Shown: one piece after another, positions 54,801 through 64,000 of the stretch
How positions within the stretch are numbered: the first letter of the stretch is position 1
Layout: every line of letters starts with the position of its first letter
Assembly: GCF_001522545.3 (NCBI RefSeq)
Contig: NC_031792.1
Location: forward strand, 2,563,500-2,627,499
DNA: 64,000 bases
DNA from: Parus major
Taxonomy: Eukaryota > Chordata > Aves > Passeriformes > Paridae
Direction of reading: 5' to 3'
The notes under the pieces: generated by a model
Told to the model about the DNA's origin: nothing
What the model saw: the letters and a program-made list of their open reading frames with translations, nothing else
Databases searched by the model: none
Translations under genes and position numbers: made by a program

Positions 54801-57800
54801 AAGATAAGTATCTGTGACCAATCGCTCCGAGTGAACAAACATCCAATTTACGTAGCTCAGAGTGTCGCTGCTTCATTTTATAGCAGAGAGGAAACTAAAC
54901 AGACTGAAAACATCCTTTCATTAATAACAGGGCCTGAGACTTAATTAATGTCTTTAGAGCCTTTTGGGAGCCTCTGAAAGGTTCCACGGAAGAGGGAAGT
55001 ATTGCTAATCCATCGCCTTCCAAATGATAATGGATAATTTCCCGTCACAGACAGAGATCCACTAAAAATCTTTGTGATTCTGCAGCCACAGGGGTGCAGC
55101 TGGCCCTGCCATTGCCCTCTGACTGCAATTCCCACAGTCCTGATGCTGCACAGCTTTCAGGATCAGGAAACACACTCTGGCAACCTGATGCAAAGGTTTG
55201 GTGTCAGAAAGGGAACTGCCTTTCAGGGACTGGCCTTTCAGTAGAGCTCACACCTGACTGCTCCTGTCTGATGCTGAGACCAAGTCTGGCTCACCACGAG
55301 CAGACCAAGAGCAGGGCTGGTGGGATCCTGCTCCAGAATTCAGCCCTGAGCTCCCTACAAAATCACACTGACAAAACCTCTCTCTCCCACAGCATTTTCC
55401 AAAGAACAGCTGCACTCTAACTCCCATTTTACCATCAGGACCAGCCAAGAGACAGAGCAGTGACCCGAGCCAGCCAAGCAGCAGCACTGGGGCTTGCAGA
55501 CAGCTTTGCAGAGCACACTGGCTCAGCCCTGCCTCACCTTCCCCAGCCTGCCCAGCCACTGGCAAAGTGTTTGCAAAGTGTTCTTGAAATGTCCTGTCTG
55601 GCTCGGAGATGTTCTGTGCAGCTAAATACTGATAATAAATGAGGGTCTTAAAAGTTCTATGCAAGAACAGACTCATGGTAGAGCATGGCTGCATTTTTTG
55701 CTTTTCCCTGTCCCTCCCTACATTTTTCTTCTCCTTGCAGTGATTTTGGCTTCAAACTGAGTGATGACTTATCCTTAGAAGTTTGTGTCCCTGACCCTGA
55801 GTTTGCTGGGAAGCCCTATGACCCACCAGTCCCTTGCCCTGTTGGCTCAACCTACAAGAAGACTCGAGGGTATGTGCTGTGCTTGGGAGGGCAATCTGAT
55901 ATTCCAAGTGCTGGAATTCATCTTACTGGTGATTAAAAAACCCCCAAACAACCACAAAACCCACAAGAGTGACAGCAAACAAACGGCATGTTAGGACATA
56001 CGTGGCAATTAAACACCACAGCTTATTCTGGCTGCGCAGGATGGTTTGTTCAGAGTTTTTCCATGGAATAAACTGCCTGGCTCTGTGTGTTGCAGCTACA
56101 GGAAGATCTCTGGGGACACTTGCACGGGTGGAGACATCGAGTCGCGGCTCGAGGGGGAGCTGGTGCCGTGCCCGCTGGCGGGTGAGTGTGTGCAGGATCT
56201 GCTCTGGGCACAAGGGCTCCATTCATAAAACCTTTGGCTGGTGCCTGAGGGACCAGGCACAGAGTCCCAGAGGGCTCTCAGACAAAACCTGTGACACAGG
56301 AGCCTGGGTGGGTTACAAATCCACTGTAAGGTGTGGCCAGAGCTTCTGAGGGGCAGTGTCTGCCCACAGTGCAGAGCCCTCTGAAGCCCCCAGGGGCAGG
56401 CTGCAAGCAGGAACCCCTTCATCCCGGTCACGTCCTTGCTGTAGCAGGCTTGAACCCAACCAGAAAGACAGGAATGAGATCAAAGACATCCCCATCCTTG
56501 GGAAGGTCCCCTTGGGAAGGTCCCACTCTCAGACAGCCACCACGTGCAGCTGCACGATGTCCCTTTGGGGCCAGACCTTCATCCCTCACACCTCTGCCTG
56601 CCAGAATTCACCCCCATCCTTATTTTCTCCTCTTGAACATACAAGGCACTGTAGCAGTCCCGTGCCCCTGTGCTGCCAGCGTTATTTGCATTCTGCTCAT
56701 TACAGCTTTAATTTAATCTGCCGTCACGAGCTGCGTGATCAGCATTGCTGCCGTGCTGCAGCTCCAGAGCCTCAGGCAGGGCAGGGGCTTGTGGAAGGGC
56801 TGGGGAGCTGAGCAGAGCAGCCAGACCCAGCAGCAGCAGGTTCCCCTGGACTGCCCTCAAATTTTTCAGCGTGTAAAAGATACTCCAGGTGTGGAACAGC
56901 ATGGGGAAACATCCCCTGTGCTGGGACTCCTGCCAGGGCTGCACTCAGCTTTACTCCTGACACGTTATTCACCCCTCTGAGCCCTCTTGAGCTATTTGGA
57001 GAGCTGTGTTGGGCATGCTGAGAAGGGCCCTGCTGATTGCAAAATAAACCTGCGGTCCCCACCGGGGCAGCCTTTGAAGTGCCGTGTTCCCAGAGTGTTT
57101 GTGGATCGTCCCCGGATCCGTGCTGCCTCGCTCCATGGTAACACTTTCATGTACAGTGTCTGTTTCATATCTCCGTATAATCTCATTAGGGATGCACAGC
57201 CAGAGTTACTTACTGACATTAGCTCTACTCATTAAGAGCATTATTGGACTTGACCAGTGGTGGGATAATGCCCAGGAGACTTTGTCCTGGAGCAGGATCC
57301 CATTACCTGGATTCGGCTCCATTTGGAAACAAAACCCACTCTGGGATATTTCCTGTGGGGCTGCTGTCCCTGAGGACTTGCAGAGTTGCATCACTCCCAC
57401 TCTTTTTAATGTTTTGGTTTTATTTTTTTTGAGGAAGAGCAGATCAGTATTTTGTTTCCAATTGGCAGCACTAAAAGTGGGAAGAAAGGGATCAGGGCAT
57501 GTTCTGCCAGCCGTGCCTCCTCCACCTCCTCCTCCTCCTCCTCCTCCTCCTGGACCAGACAATGCCCACAGTGTGTCCCCAGTCCCACGTGAGGTTATTA
57601 CCACATTCCCATTAACCTAATCCCACTGAGACAAAGGCTCTTTGCCTCCCCGAGGTGCCAAAACCAGGGGTGAAAAACACCTGCAATTTTATTTTATTTA
57701 TTTTATTTTTTTGGCCCGTTGAATAGCCAAAAATGGCCACTAAATAAGGCACTGTTGTTGCAGAGGAGAACGAGTTCATTCTCTACGCCACCCGCTACTC

Positions 57801-60800
57801 CATCCACCGCTACGACCTGGCCTCGGGAGTCAGCGAGGAGCTGCCCCTGGCCGGGCTCAGGGGGGCTGTGGCCCTGGATTTTGACTACGAGCACAACTGC
57901 CTGTACTGGGCTGATGTCACTCTGGACATCATCCAGGTGAGCATCGCCTCCTTGCCACCCTGGTGTTGCATCCACACCCTGAAAAGCAAATGTTTGTCCT
58001 GGTACTCCTCCCCTCCGAGCTGTCACCTGAGCTTCAGGCTGAGGCAGTTCCTTGTCTTTTATTCTGATTATTTGTATTTCTTTTTCCCCAGCGTCTCTGT
58101 CTCAATGGCAGCTCTGGGCAGGAAATAATTATTAGCACTGGGTTGGAAACAGTGGAAGCTTTGGCTTTTGAACCTCTCAGCCAGCTGCTCTACTGGGTCA
58201 ACGCTGGGATTCCCAAAATCGAGGTACAGCTCTGCCCACCCGTGGCAGTGCTTGTTTTATTAAGGAGCAATAATCGCCTGCCACAGATTTTGTGTCACTT
58301 CAAACAGTGCCAGCAGCAAACACACCTGTCCTGGGTTTGGTTTTGGGTCTAGGTTGCCAATCCAGATGGAGACCTGAGACTCACCGTCCTCAACTCCTCG
58401 ATACTGGAGCGACCCAGAGCCCTGGCTCTGGTTCCCCGAGATGGGTAAGAAAGAAAACATCACAAATATTTCCCTGCTATTCCCAAGGCGATCTGCTGCT
58501 CCTTCCCCACTTCCTCCTCAGTGAGGTGAAGCTGGGGACAGGCACAGCACAGTTCTGCCCTGTGGAGCCCACTGTCAGTGCTGTGTCCCCAGCTAAGGCA
58601 CCAGCTCTCTCAGAGCACAGATCACCAACTGTTTGTTCCTTGCCACCCATACATATTCATTAGTAAACAACTTTTCCTGCCTGTAAAACTGGTCTGGTCA
58701 GTGGGGAAAGCTGCAGTGATGTGTGAGAAACTGAGCTGTGCTCGCATTTGAGAGCCAAATGCGAGTTACATCTTTCTGGGGTTTGGCCTCAGCTGCAAAG
58801 GCAGCTCTGAGAAACCAAAGCAGTTCACGGCAAGGTAACCTGCAGCTGCACTCCCACCACAGAGCTGGCAGCTCAAAAGCCTCTGTGCTGCTCATAAATC
58901 TGCTGGTGGTGCTCATTAGAATTGCAGAGCTCCCCGTTCAAAGGCATGTCGTGTGAGAGATGTGGAATGTAAAGCATTCCAACCTCTGCCTCTCCTAACC
59001 TGCTTCCTTTTGATGAGCTGCTCCGTGTGGATTGGGAGTAACCCCTCTGCCTGCTGCCAGGTTGATGTTCTGGACAGACTGGGGGGACTCCAGGGCTGGC
59101 ATCTACAGAAGTGACATGGACGGGTCGCTGGCCGGCTGCATCGTCTCGGAGGGCGTGCGGTGGCCAAACGGCATTTCCGTGGATGACCACTGGATCTACT
59201 GGACCGAAGCCTACATGGACAGGATCGAGAGGGTTGATTTCAATGGGATGCAGAGATCTGTGATCCTGGACAGCCTCCCTCACCCCTATGCCATTGCTGT
59301 GTTTAAGGTTTGTTTTTCCCGTTGTCATTTTTCCATAGCATTCAGGCTCCGAGGTTGGTGCTGGAGGAGCATAGAGCACACTGAATTTGAAGGATAGGGA
59401 TGTGATTTCGAGCAGGAATTATGCTTGTTCTCTTTCTGCTTCCCTGAAACATTCCCACAAATCCCTGAAATGAGCAGGCAAGTGCAGTCAAATCCAGGAC
59501 CAAATTCCCAATCAGCTGCACTGCAATGTTTGCTCCTGCTCAAATCCCACCTCGGCTCTTCCTCCTGCTCTCCCCCCTTGGGTTGGGGACACTTTTCACT
59601 CTCCATGTCCCTCCACATCGAGTATTTAGGGTGATCAGTGCACTGATGAGCACAGCCCTGGTGGTGTCTCTCCTCCCACTAAGGGCCAAGCCTGTGTTTC
59701 AGAATGAAATCTACTGGAACGACTGGTCACAGCTGAGTATCTTCAGAGCATCCAAAAACAGCGGCTCCAGGATGGAGATCTTGGTCGGCCGACTGAATGG
59801 GATCATGGACATGAAAATCTTTTACAGAGGAAAGACAACAGGTAATCATGCTGATGATCCTCCCTGGCATTTAGAAATGTGTTCATCCCCCGTTTCCACA
59901 GGTTCCCAGCCCAATGAGCCATCCTGGCTTGCATTTCCTGAATACATCCCCATTCCTGCAGGGTCTGAGGCTCTCAGGCACAGTCGTGAGGAATGAGTTT
60001 CATGTGTGGTGTATTCTGCTTTTTGGCTGCCAGGGGAGATGCTTTCCAGAGAGAGAGCTCGTAGGGCACTTGGCTGTGGTGGCACCTCACAGTTTATGTC
60101 ACAGATCCTTGGCTTTCCCATCACAGTGTTGTATCGACCAAAAAACCCGAGGATTTCAGGGCTGCACCGACTTTGTCCTCCTTTGCTCATCTGTCTGCAT
60201 TGTGACAAGGCAGTGCTGACCCCTGTGTGCTATTTATACCCATTTTCAGATGGGTACCAGACCACTGAAGGGCTCTACCAGTCTCTGCAGGAGGCTGGAG
60301 GGACAAGAGGCACTCTGAGGGTGTAACTCCCATCCTTTGGTAGGCCTCCAAAGCCACTCGGATGAGTTGTGTCCCATAAAAGCCAATCTGTCCCCATTAA
60401 AGGCCTCCAAACTCATGGAGCAGATGGCTCTGAGCATCCCTAGGGGTGACCTCAGCATTTAGCCCTGCAGAGCTGGCTTCTAAGGGGGTCTGAACACAAA
60501 AGCAGGTGACACTGGGACTCCTGTGCCTCTGCCCTGACACTGTCCCCTTCCTCCTGCCCTGCTCCAGGGCAGAACGCCTGCATCACCAGGCCCTGCAGCC
60601 TGCTCTGCCTGCCCAGGTCCAACAACGGCCGCAGCTGCAAGTGCCCCGAGGGGGTGGCCAGCACCGTGCTGCCCAGCGGGGAGCTCAGGTGTGACTGTCC
60701 CCACGGCTACACCATGAAGAACAACACCTGCAGGAAGGAAGGTAAAGTCCTGCCTCTTGCTGCTGCTCCGGTTTCTGCCGTCACCAGAGGTCGGCGTGAC

Positions 60801-62665
60801 CTGTCCTCTGCCCGGGAGGAGAGCGGGAAGCTCTCCCATTTCCTTCCCATTTCTGGGAGCACAGCCTCATGGCAGCTTGTTTCTGTTGTCCCTCCTGCCC
60901 CAGAGAACACGTGCCTGCCCAACCAGTACAGGTGCTCCAACGGGAACTGCATCAACAGCATCTGGCAGTGTGACAACGACAACGACTGCGGGGACATGAG
61001 CGACGAGAAGAACTGCCGTGAGTGACCTGCCTTGCTGCTGGTGGCCAGCTTCAGGTGTCTGCTGTGCTGCCATCTCAGCTGAGCTCATGGCCCACACTCC
61101 CTTCACACCCAGGGACAGCAAGAGGCTCTCTGGGGTGTAACTCAGCTCCTTTGGTAAACGCCCACACTGAACTGGATGGGTTTTGTCCCAGTCCCCTTGA
61201 GCAGATGAGATCTCAGTGTCTAAAATTTGGTGAGGCTGATGCCAACTGTCTCTTGCACTAATTGTCTTCTGAAGCTAATTGAGGGCACAGACAATGAGGA
61301 AAAGAGAGCAGATAGTGCTGACACAGGCCTCTTGTTGAGATAATAAATCAAGTCCTCACATTAAAGATGGAGGTCACCTTTTTGAGCAAAGTTAGGAACT
61401 GCCAATGTGTGCAGGAGGGGCAGATGTTCCACAGCTTTGCACAGCCTGAAGAGTTTGGCTTAGTGCACTGTGGAAAAAAGACTGGGTTTGAAGTTAGGAA
61501 TCACTGCGGGACCAGGAGAGAGGCTGTTTATGCCCATTTTGTACTAATAAGGAACTTTTTTCCCTGACAAAGTTGAGGTACCAGTCAGCAGAGTCCAAGT
61601 TTGAGTTCATGTCTGGCTCACGGTGTGGGAAGGTCTCTGTGGGTACCCATTCCCTGGAGAGAGGCCACCAGCTCGGCACAGAGGTGCTGCCTTGGAGAGC
61701 AGCACTTGGATAGCAACACATGCCCAGCTTCTCCCCTGCTTTGGCTGCCCTGTCTCATCCCACCACCAACCCAGGAGGTTTCAAGCCCCTTTGTGGGGAG
61801 CAGACAGCTCTACAGCCTTGGCTTCTCGCTCCCTGGCTTGGGAGGGGACATCAGGAGTTTCAGTCCTGCTTCCCAGACAGAAAATTGACCCCTGTGTGCT
61901 CTGCTTTACATGGAGTGCCTAAAAATGGCATTAAAATACAAGAGCAGGAATTCAGGTCAGACTGGCAAGATTCTGTCCCTGTCTCTCCACTTCCCTGCAC
62001 TCAGTTCACACCCTCAGGCAGCAGAAACCATTTTCTAACCACCTCCTCCTCCTCCTCCTCCTCTTCCTCTCTCAATCAGCAACCACCGTGTGTGACACCG
62101 AGACCCAGTTCCGCTGCCAGGGCTCAGGGACCTGCATCCCTCTGTCCTACAAATGTGACCTGGAGGATGATTGTGGGGACAACAGCGATGAAAGTCACTG
62201 TGGTGAGTGCCCACACTCAGATCTCCTCCCCTGTGCACCCATGGGCAGCTCTCTCCAGCACCCTGTGCTGCTCAGAGGGAAAGATCCCCCTCTTTACCCA
62301 GGCTGTCTCCTCCTCATTTACTGGGGACTGGGAAATGGGGGACAGGAGCAGCATTTACAGGGTATTTGGGAATTAGGGACCACTGTGTCCTGGGAAATGA
62401 GGGACAGGAGAAGAAAGAGAAGCTCTGTGCTGGTTCTTCCCCTCACCGTGTTCCAGCTGTGAGCCTTCTGTGCCGTCACTATCCAGCTTTCCTGCTCTGC
62501 TCCTTGGGTATTCCCATGACCTGAAGCCCAGTATTTCGTTTGCAGAGGCTCACCAGTGCAGGAATGATGAGTTCAGCTGCAGCTCAGGGATGTGCATCCG
62601 TCTGTCCTGGATGTGTGATGGGGATAACGACTGCAGGGACTGGTCTGACGAAGCAAACTGCACTG
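36620..62665 (+). CDS. SORL1: Sortilin-related receptor sorLA/LR11, 5' half (exons 1-25)
   Basis: SorLA is a type I membrane sorting receptor of the VPS10 family that moves cargo such as APP between Golgi, endosome and surface. Exons: 36620-36832, 45326-45442, 45738-45863, 46126-46287, 47025-47092, 47344-47524, 49483-49584, 50296-50465, 50622-50814, 51029-51146, 51629-51702, 53300-53388, 53503-53681, 54572-54758, 55741-55869, 56096-56181, 57764-57936, 58092-58223, 58353-58444, 59061-59307, 59703-59841, 60568-60741, 60904-61017, 62080-62202, 62546-62665. All joins keep phase and no stop occurs. They give about 1,169 residues of an expected roughly 2,200. Seen in order: leader/propeptide, VPS10P, 10CC, YWTD propeller, EGF-like and three LDLR-A repeats. 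The remaining LDLR-A, fibronectin III, transmembrane and tail exons lie beyond 64000. Confidence 0.97.
36911..36967 (+). repeat. CATC tetranucleotide microsatellite (SORL1 intron 1)
   Basis: About 13 CATC units with one CGTT interruption, roughly 80 bp after the exon 1 donor. Confidence 0.92.
43871..43908 (+). repeat. GTCT tetranucleotide microsatellite
   Basis: About 9 GTCT units with one phase slip, in SORL1 intron 1. Confidence 0.92.
43976..44057. repeat. AT-rich low-complexity block (TTTA/AAAT)
   Basis: Runs of TTTA, a central ATTTATTATTTAAA and poly(A)/poly(T) tracts. There is weak inverted symmetry around 44010. Confidence 0.8.
44769..44985 (-). mobile_element. CR1 LINE 3' fragment, diverged (SORL1 intron 1)
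   Basis: Starts with CGGAATCACAGAATATCCTC (the reverse-complemented CR1 3' end), then GGAGGAGACCCA, and later GAACCTTTCCCTGAGATCCA. It is older and more diverged than the 35.7 kb copy. Confidence 0.75.
47612..47788 (+). repeat. 61-bp direct repeat flanking the N gap
   Basis: The segment beginning CCTCACATCCTTCAGACCTC occurs identically on each side of the gap. It contains an internal 15-bp repeat (AGAGGTGTCACCC). It is either a collapsed tandem repeat or unmerged contig ends. Confidence 0.95.
47673..47727. other. Assembly gap, 55 N (SORL1 intron 6)
   Basis: The run of N is flanked on both sides by the same 61-bp sequence (47612-47672 and 47728-47788). It does not touch an exon. Confidence 0.99.
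54217..54431 (-). mobile_element. CR1 LINE 3' fragment (SORL1 intron 13)
   Basis: Starts with GGAATCACAGAATGAACTAG, followed by AACACATCCAGGGATGGTGA, CCTGGGCAGATGATTCCAGT and TGATGTCCAGCCTAAACTTC, in reverse-complement CR1 order. It ends about 140 bp before exon 14. Confidence 0.88.
54572..56181 (+). other. SORL1: SORL1 exons 14-16: 10CC module
   Basis: Residues about 598-731, with the ten-cysteine pattern that closes the VPS10 propeller: [75 protein letters not shown] and LVPCPLA. All expected cysteines are present. Confidence 0.93.
57522..57553 (+). repeat. CTC trinucleotide microsatellite (SORL1 intron 16)
   Basis: About 10 CTC units, roughly 210 bp upstream of exon 17. Confidence 0.92.
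57764..59841 (+). other. SORL1: SORL1 exons 17-21: YWTD six-bladed propeller
   Basis: Residues about 731-992. LDLR class B (YWTD-type) motifs occur in order: [33 protein letters not shown] and [15 protein letters not shown] and [16 protein letters not shown] are characteristic. In LDLR-family receptors this propeller controls pH-dependent ligand release. Confidence 0.93.
60568..60741 (+). other. SORL1: SORL1 exon 22: EGF-like module
   Basis: Residues about 993-1050, with the six-cysteine pattern [22 protein letters not shown] and RCDCPHGY. It directly follows the YWTD propeller, as in other LDLR-family proteins. Confidence 0.9.
60904..62665 (+). other. SORL1: SORL1 exons 23-25: first three LDLR class A repeats
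   Basis: Each exon encodes one complement-type repeat with six cysteines and the calcium-binding end: [32 protein letters not shown] and [16 protein letters not shown]. All three SDE calcium motifs are intact. Human sorLA has 11 such repeats, so about eight should follow outside the window. Confidence 0.93.
62040..62069 (+). repeat. SORL1: CCT microsatellite acting as an exon 24 polypyrimidine tract
   Basis: A (CCT)n run with one CTT interruption ends about 10 bp before the exon 24 acceptor (CAATCAG at 62079). Confidence 0.88.
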
Positions 62666-64000
62666 GTGAGTGCTCAGGTGTTGATCAAGAACCTCCTGCT
62701 GCTCCTAATTTTTATTTCCAACCTAGGAGACATTAGCCAGTGTATTGTTTCCTAACAAGCCTCAGTTTCCTTGCTTGTTAGAGCACCTTAGGGTGATGTG
62801 ATGCTCCAAACCCAAGGGTTTTTCCCCTCAGGTTCACTGGGAATTTTCTGGCTGCTCTGAGATGCTCACACAGTGACCCAGCTTTGCTTTTTACCTGCAT
62901 GATTGCACCCACGGGCAAAGCTCTGTGGAATGGGAAGTGGTTTTGTGGCTACTGAGCAGCCAAAGGATTCTCCTGGCAAAAAGAGCTCCTGTGTTGCAGA
63001 GAGGCAGAGATCAGTGGGCACTGGCAGCATTTCACAGCTTTCACTCTGTTTCCTTGCCATTAATTTGGTGCAGAAATCAGGCACGTTCTCTTCAGCTTCT
63101 CCACAGTTAATTGATCTGAAGAAGAAGCAGATTTCATTTGGGAAGTTTAGTTTGGCAGTTTCAGTCCTCCTCTGGCAGCCTCATTGCTCCATGGGCTCAA
63201 AAACTCAAAGAGGGTGTCCTAAATAGGGAGTCCCATGTAGAAGACCCACTCTTGTTTTTACTGAAGTATCAGAGCAGCCTGACTGGCAGAAATAACTTTG
63301 TTCCTACTTTATGCCCCGTGTGCAGCAAGTCCTGTGAGCCTCACTGTGTGTTTGGAGCGGAAAGTCACAACACTCCACCCTCCTCACCACCACAGTGATG
63401 TTCCTCAGCAGCCTCCTGAGGTCAACACCCACACAAAGCCTTTTTCTCATCAGAAAAACCAACAGACAGCAGCACATTGGTCTGTCCCACTAGAAACAAT
63501 CAAGCAAAACTGTGGACCAAGCCAAAAAACCTCAGTGCTTGCAGGAGAAGAGAGCTCTCAGAGCACCAGTCCATCAGTGAAAGGCACAAGGCTCTTTTTT
63601 GAGCCACACTTGGGGTATTTCAAGATAAAAGCTTTCCATGGCATGAGGCAGAGGTCCATGGGGAGCCTGCAGGGACCAGGACAGCCCTTGGGAGTGCTGG
63701 CAGCAGCACTCTGGGGCAGCCTGGAGCCTTTGGGACACCAGGATTTAAGAGATCCCTTTCAGGTCTTCGAGCTCCTCTTTGCTCTCCCCTGTGGCATTTG
63801 CAGTGCCTGGAGCACCCAGGGCTGATCCTGGTCATTAGTATTCCACGAGTGTGGCTTTCTAAGAAGGTTTAATTTATGTTGGTATCACTTATCTCTCGTA
63901 TGAGTTTCTCCAGAGAGAATTACTACAGGAGAGGAACCTACTTCAAAAAGCGTGCTGGGTTTGTAAAGCCCCAAGTTGGAATTATCTGAGAGGATCACAA
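62666..64000 (+). other. SORL1: SORL1 intron 25, running off the window
   Basis: No further LDLR-A exon was recognised. The next expected module has the consensus C-x-N-G-H-C followed by CDGDxDC, and it is absent here. The sequence looks unique and no mobile element was identified. Confidence 0.75.

Overview
This is a 64 kb vertebrate nuclear window, almost certainly from a bird. It carries several truncated CR1 LINE tails, short introns, GC-rich coding exons and CpG-island promoters. The gene order TECTA - SC5D - SORL1, all on the + strand, is the conserved order known from human 11q23-24 and its avian counterpart. The bird order cannot be fixed from the sequence. There are no bacterial-style genes, CRISPR arrays or operons. 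I found no undescribed multi-gene system. What stands out is unusual gene structure and repeat architecture inside three recognisable genes.

Layout. 1-3598: upstream sequence without a recognisable gene. 3599-23735: TECTA (alpha-tectorin, inner-ear tectorial membrane) in 23 coding exons that join without a break into 2,153 residues, followed by a 3'UTR to about 24.65 kb. 24.66-28.74 kb: intergenic, with a CR1 fragment, a pyrimidine-rich strip and a large inverted minisatellite interrupted by a 294-N gap. 28.75-32.35 kb: SC5D (lathosterol oxidase, cholesterol synthesis), with a CpG promoter carrying two perfect CRE palindromes, a noncoding first exon and four coding exons (302 residues). 32.35-36.1 kb: intergenic, with a CR1 fragment. 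36.1-64.0 kb: SORL1 (sorLA/LR11 sorting receptor). A tandemly duplicated, repeat-rich CpG promoter leads into exon 1, followed by an 8.5 kb intron 1 and exons 2-25. The gene runs off the right edge after about 1,169 codons, roughly half the usual protein.

The three genes are neighbours but not functional partners: an extracellular matrix protein, an ER sterol enzyme and an endosomal sorting receptor. Exon boundaries were set by eye from splice consensus, reading-frame phase and remembered human protein sequences. Every exon junction keeps frame. The most useful odd points are: a GC-AG intron at the end of TECTA; a 32-bp triplication of a TECTA splice donor; a NAGNAG acceptor whose second choice gives an immediate stop; an apparently shortened SORL1 propeptide behind a 20-bp x 7 GC repeat that ends 9 bp before the start codon; an in-frame open extension upstream of the SORL1 ATG; and two assembly gaps whose flanks reveal their cause.
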